8,860 nucleotides of DNA from DASRLE01 sp964558455 (GTDB lineage: Bacteria; Verrucomicrobiota; Verrucomicrobiia; Limisphaerales; Palsa-1400), in contig CAZLEE010000186.1 of assembly GCA_964558455.1 (NCBI GenBank), positions 1 to 8,860 on the forward strand, read 5' to 3'. The position numbers and the translations under genes were made by a program. The notes below the pieces were generated by a model, which saw nothing but the letters and a program-made list of their open reading frames with translations, was not told the origin of the DNA and ran no database searches. Shown here piece by piece: positions 1-6,436 of this stretch. Position 1 is the stretch's first letter. Each line of letters starts with the position of its first letter.

Positions 1-425
1 ATATTTTCCTGAAATACATTTGCGGCATCCAGCCCACCAGCGGCGGATTTGCCACGTTCGATGTCCGACCCGAAGCCGGCGGCCTGACCTTTGCCGAGGG
101 GGCCGTTCCCACCGTGAAGGGACTCATCACCACGCGTTGGGAGAAAAGTGCTGCCGGACGGTTTGCACTATCGGTCCACGTTCCTGCCAATACTTGCGCA
201 TCCATTTATATTCCCAAACTCTCAAAGGGTAGTTTCACCATCAGTGAATCCGGAAAACTTCTGTGGCCGGCAGCATCAGAAGTCAAGGACCCCGGCGTGA
301 TCGCCGTCTCGGAAGAGGATGCTTCCATCAAATGCCTGGTGGGCGCGGGGGATTACCGGTTTAGCGAAACGCGCCGGAAAACTGACGACTCACCACCTTA
401 TTTCCTGCATTCGAAAACTCTGTGA
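1..425 (+). CDS. Probable alpha-L-rhamnosidase, C-terminal fragment (5' end outside window)
   Basis: This is the 3' end of a gene that begins before the window; the first complete codon is at base 3, leaving 140 residues before the TGA at 423-425. The opening stretch (GIQPTSGGFATFDVRPEAGG), then a PTVKGLITTRWEK segment, a VPANTCASIYIP segment and a closing ESG...GDYRF pattern match the C-terminal beta-sandwich that follows the catalytic (alpha/alpha)6 barrel in GH78 alpha-L-rhamnosidases. Those enzymes release terminal alpha-L-rhamnose from plant pectins or glycosides. The catalytic domain and any signal peptide are outside the window, so activity cannot be judged. About 20 polar residues follow the domain as a tail. 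The next gene in the same direction is another predicted secreted hydrolase, which fits a polysaccharide-degradation locus. Other six-hairpin hydrolases carry similar C-terminal domains, so the family call is likely rather than certain. Confidence 0.75.
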   Translation, partial: IFLKYICGIQPTSGGFATFDVRPEAGGLTFAEGAVPTVKGLITTRWEKSAAGRFALSVHVPANTCASIYIPKLSKGSFTISESGKLLWPAASEVKDPGVIAVSEEDASIKCLVGAGDYRFSETRRKTDDSPPYFLHSKTL

Positions 426-451
426 CAAATAGCAGTGTGAAATATTCCGAT

Positions 452-479
452 CCACCGCCTGTTTGCCGTCAGCGGGTGG
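452..479 (+). other. Imperfect hairpin in the gap between the two hydrolase genes
   Basis: CCACCGC (452-458) can pair with GCGGGTGG (472-479), giving a 7-bp GC-rich stem with one bulged G and a 13-base loop. It sits 27 bases after the stop of the upstream gene and 34 bases before the ATG of the next. No T-run follows, so it is not a classical intrinsic terminator. It could be an attenuating or RNA-stabilising structure between two cotranscribed genes, or chance in GC-rich DNA. Confidence 0.3.
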
Positions 480-513
480 CGCCTTCGTCGCGCGAAAGAA
501 AAATGTGATATTT

Positions 514-3168
514 ATGAGAACAAACGCAATTACAACCCTCGCAAGCAAACGGACAACGACGGCAGCCCTCCTGGTTTTTTTGACCATGGCTGGCGTAGTC
601 CGGGCGCAAACGGTCAATATGACGAACGCCAGTGCCAGCGGCTATCGGAACGTCGCGTTTTGGAATGAACCGGGCGTCCAGGTTGAGGTCAGTTCGCACA
701 GCTTTCGCAACGGCGGGATGACTGGCGAAGAGAGTGTGTGCCCGCTTAACCGGCCAGTTGTTCCCGCTGCGCCGGCTTCGCGTTGCTGGATCAGCAGTGA
801 ATATGAACATTTGCCCCAATGGGTGTGGATTCATTTCCCCGGCCCGCGACGAATTGACAAGGTGGTTCTCCGTGCCGCAAGCATGGAGACCAGCCCGGTT
901 GAATTTTCGGGCCAATATTTGCCCGACGGCAGCGACATGTTCCACACGTTTTTCCATGTGCGGGACGCCCGGTTTGATCCCCGGACACTTTCCTATGAGG
1001 TGCGCTTTGAATCGCTTGTGACAAGCAACTTGCGCATCATGATCGAACGCAGCACGGCGTCCGTCACGCCTCAATCATGGGTTGCCGAACTGGCACAAGT
1101 GGAGGTTTACGGCGTCAATGCAACCAATGGCGCGGAAATAACCAGCGTCACCGCACCAGGGATCGCCACGGTCAATGTGGATTCCGGTCTCCGTCCCACG
1201 AAATTTGTTCCCGAGGTCAGGGACATGGGCCAGACGTTGGACATTAGCACCCCATGGTATCGCCTGGTGCTGGACAAGTCGTGCCCGCGAATAGTGAACC
1301 TCTCCTGGGATTCTCTGGGTCAGCGTGAATTGGACGTCAATTTTCTGCAGGAGAGCGGGGCATGTCCTGTATTGGATCCGATCTTTCAAAGCCCAATGCC
1401 GCTCGGAACCAGCACACTCACCCGAACCGGCAACGTGTTCCATTATTCTCAGGTGGAGGTGGCGACCGGCGCCTGCGAACAGGTGTCCATACGGGCGAAC
1501 GAACGCGGATTTGATTTGGGGTTGGCGGCCGCGGCGAATCACGCGATCATGATGCGCGGCGGATTATTTCGCTTCCATTTCGCGGCCAACCAGACCCCGA
1601 CAACGTTCGTGGGCCATCCCTCGGAGATCATGAATTATGTGGCCACACCTGCTTACCTGGCCGCGCCGGACTTCGGAACAGCTTATATCACCCGCACGGG
1701 CGATCCCTCTGCTTTCTACCGCAAACCATCCGCGCTTTTCCCCGCCAGCACGTACTGGGTGGACATCACGCCGCACCAACCGGCCGCCGAAGACGGTCTC
1801 AACGAAATTGGCCCCAAACCTTGGCGCGTCACCATGAGCTTTGAGGTCCAACAACCGGAGCCGTTGCCGGACTTGGTCAAGGGGGATTCGCGCTTGAATC
1901 GCTTTCCCAAATATTCATTGAACATGGTGCAATGGCGGCCCGATACCGGCATCATCGGCAACAGTGTGATGAGCGTGGACTGCGGGCTGGCGGTGCTTTT
2001 CTATGCCCAGCAGGCCGTTTTTGTTCCGCATCTCCAGGACGGCATTTCGCCGATGGCTCTGGTCGGTGCGTCCGTGGACCGTTATTTCCAAGGCGCCCCC
2101 GGCTACCAAATGCCCGGCCGAAATGTGTGCGCTCCCGACTGGTGGTCGTCACGCGAAACGGCCGCCTATCTGGTTATTTCGGCGTGGTATGTCGTCCGCA
2201 CTGTCGGCGGTGTGGAACAGTTGCGCCCGTGGCTTGAACCGCTTGAATGCCTGGCCAATCATATCGCGGCGCAGTTCGGTCCGGACGGCTTGATCTACCA
2301 CCATGGCCGCGGCAGCATGTGGTTTGACACTTACAAAATCCAAGGGGCCGACGCTTACTCCAACGCGGCTGACTACCGGGCTTTTCGGTGCATGACCGAT
2401 TTGGAAACACTGGCTGGCCGGCCGGACATGGCCAGGCGTTATCAGGAAGATGCCGACCTCCTCGAGAAAGTGTATTTCAAGTCATTTTATAATCCTGCGA
2501 CGGGGGTGCTGGCAGGTTGGCGGACTGAGGACGGGCAGCTACACGATTATATGTTTCTCTGGGTTAATGGCTTCGCCATATGCCAGGGGCTGGTGCCACC
2601 CGACAAGGCGAGAGCCATTCTGCAAGTGCTGCTGACCAAACTGGACGACATCGGTTTTCATTCCTACCCTTTGGGCCTGCCGACAAATCTGACCCCGATG
2701 AGTCCAGCCGACTATGCTCCCCATACGAGTGGCGCCCCCAAGCAGGCAAATGGAATGGACACTTGGCAGGTTTACATGAACGGCGGCGCCACGCCGGCGC
2801 TTGAGTATTACATGATCCAGGCGCTCTACCAAACCGGTCAATATGACGCGGCTGAACGTCTCCTCTGGCCGCTGATGGGGTCCTTCGAAAAAGGGACATT
2901 TAATGCCGGCATCCAACTGCCGAAGCAGAAGCAGCGTAATCCGGTCGGCAGCGCGTTTTATCGGTGGGATGGATCGCGTGGCGCCGGCGAAGGGTATTTG
3001 CCTGAAAATTGGGATGGCGTGGAGGCGCTGTTCACCGGTCATTATGGCATCGGCTTCGACAATGACGGTTACCATCTTGAACCTTGGTCCCCGCTAAAAG
3101 GGCAAAAGATTAAGTTGGGGCTGCCGTACATGGGAAAGCCCGTCCCGTATGTCACGAGGAACAGATGA
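514..3168 (+). CDS. Secreted six-hairpin glycosidase-like protein with N-terminal discoidin (F5/8 type C)-like domain
   Basis: This gene encodes an 884-residue predicted extracellular or periplasmic carbohydrate-active enzyme. Residues 1-31 are a signal peptide: charged start, hydrophobic run AALLVFLTMAGVV, and a VRA/Q cleavage site. Residues ~34-203 look like a discoidin/F5-8C or CBM32-type beta-sandwich, with WVWIHFPGPRRIDKVVL and a closing VAELAQVEVYG strand. Residues ~245-455 are beta-rich, as in the N-terminal sandwich of six-hairpin hydrolases. Residues ~464-860 have the helical, aromatic and acid-rich pattern of an (alpha/alpha)6 toroid, with landmarks WFDTYKIQGADAYSN (603-617), GMDTW (747-751) and EGYLPENWDG (826-835). 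Glu826, Glu831, Asp834, Asp605 and Asp749 are candidate catalytic or sugar-binding acids, which is inference. I cannot place it in a CAZy family. ATG 514 is chosen because the signal peptide begins there; in-frame TTG 463 and GTG 505 would only add an unlikely extension. The Shine-Dalgarno is weak (purine-rich 494-503). It follows a rhamnosidase-like gene by 88 bases and may share its transcript. Confidence 0.8.
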   Translation: MRTNAITTLASKRTTTAALLVFLTMAGVVRAQTVNMTNASASGYRNVAFWNEPGVQVEVSSHSFRNGGMTGEESVCPLNRPVVPAAPASRCWISSEYEHLPQWVWIHFPGPRRIDKVVLRAASMETSPVEFSGQYLPDGSDMFHTFFHVRDARFDPRTLSYEVRFESLVTSNLRIMIERSTASVTPQSWVAELAQVEVYGVNATNGAEITSVTAPGIATVNVDSGLRPTKFVPEVRDMGQTLDISTPWYRLVLDKSCPRIVNLSWDSLGQRELDVNFLQESGACPVLDPIFQSPMPLGTSTLTRTGNVFHYSQVEVATGACEQVSIRANERGFDLGLAAAANHAIMMRGGLFRFHFAANQTPTTFVGHPSEIMNYVATPAYLAAPDFGTAYITRTGDPSAFYRKPSALFPASTYWVDITPHQPAAEDGLNEIGPKPWRVTMSFEVQQPEPLPDLVKGDSRLNRFPKYSLNMVQWRPDTGIIGNSVMSVDCGLAVLFYAQQAVFVPHLQDGISPMALVGASVDRYFQGAPGYQMPGRNVCAPDWWSSRETAAYLVISAWYVVRTVGGVEQLRPWLEPLECLANHIAAQFGPDGLIYHHGRGSMWFDTYKIQGADAYSNAADYRAFRCMTDLETLAGRPDMARRYQEDADLLEKVYFKSFYNPATGVLAGWRTEDGQLHDYMFLWVNGFAICQGLVPPDKARAILQVLLTKLDDIGFHSYPLGLPTNLTPMSPADYAPHTSGAPKQANGMDTWQVYMNGGATPALEYYMIQALYQTGQYDAAERLLWPLMGSFEKGTFNAGIQLPKQKQRNPVGSAFYRWDGSRGAGEGYLPENWDGVEALFTGHYGIGFDNDGYHLEPWSPLKGQKIKLGLPYMGKPVPYVTRNR

Positions 3169-3170
3169 AC

Positions 3171-3211
3171 TGAACAATTTTCATTAGTCGGGTCCGATCC
3201 TGAACAGTTTT
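3171..3211 (+). repeat. Pair of direct 11-base repeats upstream of the protease gene
   Basis: TGAACAATTTT (3171-3181) and TGAACAGTTTT (3201-3211) differ at one position and start exactly 30 bases apart, about three helical turns. They lie between the hydrolase stop and the protease start, just before a weak promoter-like sequence. This is the arrangement of paired activator or repressor sites, but no regulator is identified and two copies can occur by chance. Confidence 0.35.
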
Positions 3212-3212
3212 G

Positions 3213-3242
3213 TTGCGTTGGGCATTTTTATGCGCATACATT
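3213..3242 (+). promoter_or_regulatory. Weak sigma-70-like promoter candidate overlapping a 10-base palindrome
   Basis: TTGCGT (3213-3218) and TACATT (3237-3242) are separated by 18 bases and match the -35/-10 consensus at only 3 and 4 of 6 positions. The perfect palindrome TATGCGCATA (3229-3238) overlaps the spacer and the -10. The initiation point would fall about 25 bases upstream of ATG 3275. Verrucomicrobial promoters are poorly characterised, so this is only a candidate. Confidence 0.25.
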
Positions 3243-3263
3243 AGCTGTGGTTGTTGATCGAAC

Positions 3264-3267
3264 AAGG
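3264..3267 (+). promoter_or_regulatory. Ribosome binding site deciding the start of the protease gene
   Basis: AAGG at 3264-3267 lies 7 bases before ATG 3275, normal Shine-Dalgarno spacing. It supports ATG 3275, which opens directly into a signal peptide, over the in-frame TTG at 3251, which lies upstream of this site. Confidence 0.55.
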
Positions 3268-3274
3268 CGTACTT

Positions 3275-6200
3275 ATGAAAACATCGTTAATTCGTTCGCT
3301 TATACTCGTTGCCTCATCCTCCCTGCTCGTCGCTCCCCAGCATCTCCGCGCACAGCCTCAAACCGGGGACTGGAACATCGCGGTTCTTGATCAAATCCTT
3401 GCCGGAGTGCGGCCCGGCCAATCTCTCGTCCGGGTTGGCGACATGGATATTTTGGCCGCGAATCTTCAGGCGTGGCGCGATCAACTCGCCACGGGCGGAC
3501 CAACGTCGTTGAGCGCGTTTAGCAGCTCCGCGCCCACTTGGCCGAACGGCGATGTCTATTACACTTTCTCCACTTCCGGCAGCAACGCTGTCCCCGCCAA
3601 TCTGCAAAAGGCCTTCCTTGATGCCGCCGGCGAATGGGCCACGTTTGCCAACCTCCATTTCATCCCTTGGACCACCCAGGCCAACTATGTGACCGTTCAA
3701 GTTTTGGCCGGTTTGGAGGGAGGCGTGTCCGCTGTGGGGATGGTCGGCGGCCAGCAGTTTCTTTCCGTCGGACCGGGGGCCTGGAACCGTGGCACCTTGT
3801 GTCACGAGATCGGGCATACGCTGGGTCTGGTGCATGAACATCAACGCTCCGACCGCGACTCCTATGTGGCCATTCTCACCAACAACATTGTCCCCGGCGG
3901 CATCGGCAACTTCGTCCTGCTCGGCAATTCGCTCAATCAGGGACCATACGATTTTCTGTCGGTCATGCATTACGCGCGCAATTATCTGGCCGGCCCGGAG
4001 TCATCCGGGTTTGACTCGACCAATTCCGGGGGGCCGGATACCATTGTGACGCTTCCCGCCTACACCAATTACATCGACCTCATGGGCGAACCTGGTCCCG
4101 TTGTCCTGAGCGACGGGGACCGCGCGGGCATGGCGGCCATTTACGGTCCTTCTGTGCTGCCCATCACCGCGGTGGTCGCCAACACCCAGGACAGCGGCCC
4201 GGGCAGCTTGCGCGCGGCGCTATACTATGCTTATGACACCCCCGGAACTCACATTGCCTTTGATATTCCCACCAACGATCCCGGCTGCACCAACGGCGTT
4301 TTTACCATCCAGCCTTCCGACCAGCTTCCCTGGCTGGTCAACGGCTCCTTCCTGGACGGGGCGAGCCAGCCAACCAATGCCCAATCAAACACAAACGGCC
4401 CGTGCATCCAGATCAACGGGGCGCTCGCCCCCCGTCCTGACACGTATGCAAACGGGCTGGTGCTGGGCGGCTCCAATTGCGCCGTGCGGTCGCTCGTCAT
4501 CAACGGGTTCGCCGCATTTGGCATTTTAATCACCAATGCAACCAGCAATACCGTTGCCGGCTGTTATCTTGCCACCGATCCGACCGGGACCATTGCGGCC
4601 AGCAACGGGCTGCCGGCCTTGAATATTTCCGCCGGCGGCAACGGCATCTCCACCGGCAACATCATCGGCGGCGCCACCGCGGCGGCGCGCAATGTGATTT
4701 CCGGAAGCGGGTTTCAGGGAATGACGATTCTATATCCGGGCACGACCGGCAATTTCGTTGAGGGAAATTATATCGGCTTGAACGCGGCAGGCACGGGCGC
4801 CCTCCCCAACGCCTGGGAGGGCATGGAGATTGCCGGAGGCGCGCAAAGCAATTGCATCGGAGGAACGTCGCCCGCCTTGCGCAATATTATTTCCGGCAAC
4901 GGACTTCAAGGTGTTCTGATTTCCGACGCGAACACCATCGGCAATGTCGTTGAAGGCAACTTCATCGGCTTGAATCCTTCTGGCAATGCTGCCATTCCCA
5001 ATTCAGTTGGTGTCAATATAATCAGCAATGCGCAGGGGAATCTGATTGGCGGCGCCGCGCCTGGGGCGGGCAATGTCATTTCCGGCAATTCCATCCAGGG
5101 TGTTGCTTTGCAGGATTCCGGCACGACCGGCAATCTTATTGAAGGCAACTGGATCGGGCTGGATGGGACCGGCACTGTGGCCATCCCCAACGCCGCTTCC
5201 GGCGTGGAAATATTTTCCGGCGCGTTTGCGAATGTCATTGGCGGCACAGCGCCGGGAGCGGCCAATATCATCTCCGGCAACGCAGGGGACGGCGTGGTGA
5301 TTGATGAATCCGGCACGACCAACAATCTGGTCGAAGGCAATTGGATCGGGCTGGATGAGACCGGCACAGTGGCCGTCCCGAACGCCTATTCCGGCGTGGA
5401 ACTGCTCCTCGGCGCGCAGGGAAATGTCGTTGGCTGCGTCGGCGGCCGCAACTTCATTTCCGGCAATACGCTGAACGGCGTGTTAATTGATGACGGCGCG
5501 TTTGACAACATTGTGCAGGGAAATACCATCGGCCTGAATGTTTACAACGCCGCCGCCGTTCCCAACGTTCAGGCCGGCGTGGGCATGTTTGGCGACGCCA
5601 CTTCGAATGTGGTCGGAGGCACGACTTTGGGCGCAGCCAACCTGATTGCCGACAATTTGGGCGGCGGCATCGTGCTTTACTATGCGGACACGACCAACAA
5701 CGTGCTTCGCGCCAATTCGATTTTCGGCAACGTCGGCGTCGGAATCGGCCTCTACGAAAGCGCGAATCAATCCGATTCCGAATCCGCCCCGGCACTTGTT
5801 TCCGCCGTGGCGGCCGCCAACACCGCCATCTCCGGCACGCTCGCCAGTCTGGCCAATGCCACGTTCCAGCTTGATTTCTACGCCAGCCCGCCTCCCGCCG
5901 ATCAGGCGCAGGCCGGCACCTATCTCGGAACCGCCGCCGTGGCCACCGGAGCGGACGGAACCGCCAACTTTACCAACAGCGTAGGCTCGTCCGTTCCCGT
6001 TGGGCAGATCATCACCGCCACCGCCACCGATCCCTACGGCAACACTTCCTCCCTGTCTGCGGGTGTGGCCGTCACCGGCACGAATCCCACCAACGCGCCC
6101 AGTCAGCCGGTCATCGACAACGTTTCCGCAAACGGCGCTTCCATCAACGTGAATTTTCCGTCCGTCCAAGGGACCGTTTATCGTGTCGTTTACAAGGATA

Positions 6201-6328
6201 ATCTTGCCGCCACCAACTGGTCCATCCTGGCCGATCAAATCATTGGCACGGGCGGCTTGATCCAGCTTGCCGACCCGGGGGCGGCCGCGCTGCCCCAGCG
6301 CTTCTTCCGCCTTGGCGTATTGCCGTGA
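3275..6328 (+). CDS. Secreted astacin-like (M12A) zinc metalloprotease fused to a parallel beta-helix repeat region
   Basis: The gene encodes a 1017-residue predicted secreted endopeptidase. Residues 1-26 form a signal peptide ending LRA/Q. A propeptide-like segment (~27-88) contains VGD at 54-56, resembling the FxGD aspartate switch that keeps astacins latent. The catalytic domain starts near WPNGDVYYTF (89) and carries the astacin zinc signature at 177-195: His177, Glu178, His181, His187, then HExxRxDRD. The Met-turn SVMHY is at 229-233 with Met231 and Tyr233. Only one cysteine (Cys176) is evident in this domain, so the usual astacin disulfides are missing. From ~297 a DSGPGSLRAAL motif opens a right-handed beta-helix of NosD/CSLREA type, with repeats GNxIEGNxIGL, GTxAxPN and NxISGN to ~830. 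Residues ~835-930 form an Ig-like segment (ITGTL-type, PVGQIITATATDPYGNTS). Residues ~943-1017 form a terminal beta domain ending PQRFFRLGVLP, a common tail of verrucomicrobial secreted proteins, possibly for surface attachment. The gene is flanked by gaps of 106 and 108 bases, so it may be monocistronic. Confidence 0.85.
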   Translation: MKTSLIRSLILVASSSLLVAPQHLRAQPQTGDWNIAVLDQILAGVRPGQSLVRVGDMDILAANLQAWRDQLATGGPTSLSAFSSSAPTWPNGDVYYTFSTSGSNAVPANLQKAFLDAAGEWATFANLHFIPWTTQANYVTVQVLAGLEGGVSAVGMVGGQQFLSVGPGAWNRGTLCHEIGHTLGLVHEHQRSDRDSYVAILTNNIVPGGIGNFVLLGNSLNQGPYDFLSVMHYARNYLAGPESSGFDSTNSGGPDTIVTLPAYTNYIDLMGEPGPVVLSDGDRAGMAAIYGPSVLPITAVVANTQDSGPGSLRAALYYAYDTPGTHIAFDIPTNDPGCTNGVFTIQPSDQLPWLVNGSFLDGASQPTNAQSNTNGPCIQINGALAPRPDTYANGLVLGGSNCAVRSLVINGFAAFGILITNATSNTVAGCYLATDPTGTIAASNGLPALNISAGGNGISTGNIIGGATAAARNVISGSGFQGMTILYPGTTGNFVEGNYIGLNAAGTGALPNAWEGMEIAGGAQSNCIGGTSPALRNIISGNGLQGVLISDANTIGNVVEGNFIGLNPSGNAAIPNSVGVNIISNAQGNLIGGAAPGAGNVISGNSIQGVALQDSGTTGNLIEGNWIGLDGTGTVAIPNAASGVEIFSGAFANVIGGTAPGAANIISGNAGDGVVIDESGTTNNLVEGNWIGLDETGTVAVPNAYSGVELLLGAQGNVVGCVGGRNFISGNTLNGVLIDDGAFDNIVQGNTIGLNVYNAAAVPNVQAGVGMFGDATSNVVGGTTLGAANLIADNLGGGIVLYYADTTNNVLRANSIFGNVGVGIGLYESANQSDSESAPALVSAVAAANTAISGTLASLANATFQLDFYASPPPADQAQAGTYLGTAAVATGADGTANFTNSVGSSVPVGQIITATATDPYGNTSSLSAGVAVTGTNPTNAPSQPVIDNVSANGASINVNFPSVQGTVYRVVYKDNLAATNWSILADQIIGTGGLIQLADPGAAALPQRFFRLGVLP
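4655..5730 (+). repeat. Internal degenerate tandem repeat, 183-192 bases, encoding beta-helix coils
   Basis: The E/Q-G-N-x-I-G-L motif is encoded at 4760, 4952, 5141, 5333 and 5516, giving periods of 192, 189, 192 and 183 bases (61-64 residues). All periods are multiples of three, so the frame is preserved. The two central copies are closest: 5131-5194 and 5323-5386 match at 56 of 64 bases, pointing to duplication or gene conversion. The outer copies have diverged, and the last one has lost the GT and EGN signatures. Confidence 0.8.
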
Positions 6329-6337
6329 CGGATTGGC

Positions 6338-6367
6338 AATGTTCGACATTCCCGGCGTTTGTTTTTT
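6338..6367 (+). terminator. Weak terminator candidate after the protease gene
   Basis: AATGT-TCG-ACATT (6338-6350) is a perfect 5-bp inverted repeat with flanking GG/CC that could extend it past one mismatch. A run of six T follows at 6362-6367. The stem is short and AT-rich, and the T-run is about 11 bases away instead of adjacent, so efficient intrinsic termination is doubtful. It is the only terminator-like element between these two genes. Confidence 0.25.
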
Positions 6368-6394
6368 CCATCAGACGAAGACACGGGCCGCCGC

Positions 6395-6422
6395 TTGCGT
6401 TTCCCTCCCGGGCACGTATCCT
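6395..6422 (+). promoter_or_regulatory. Very weak promoter candidate before the TPR membrane protein
   Basis: TTGCGT (6395-6400) and TATCCT (6417-6422) are 16 bases apart, with 3/6 and 4/6 matches to sigma-70 consensus. They lie 15 bases upstream of ATG 6437, which would leave a nearly leaderless transcript. The same -35-like hexamer occurs upstream of the protease gene. No convincing Shine-Dalgarno precedes ATG 6437. Confidence 0.15.
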
Positions 6423-6436
6423 TCGCCTGACGTTTT

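Noticed and set aside
463..513. TTG start 17 codons before ATG 514 (and GTG 505) for the six-hairpin hydrolase
   Set aside because: The extension would put charged residues ahead of a standard signal peptide and would start inside a GC-rich hairpin; ATG 514 gives a normal secretion signal.
3251..3274. TTG start for the astacin-like protease
   Set aside because: The Shine-Dalgarno at 3264-3267 lies downstream of TTG 3251 and is correctly spaced for ATG 3275, which begins a clean signal peptide.
3314..3970. Minus-strand open frame of 218 codons opposite the protease domain
   Set aside because: It lies antisense to the conserved astacin catalytic domain and has no signal or motif.
4655..5730. 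CRISPR-like or mobile repeat array
   Set aside because: The repeats are in-frame, degenerate, without distinct spacers, and encode coherent beta-helix coils.
5483..6349. Minus-strand open frame of 288 codons opposite the beta-helix end
   Set aside because: Gly/Arg-rich shadow of a GC-biased gene; no recognisable motif, and the plus frame is complete and domain-rich.
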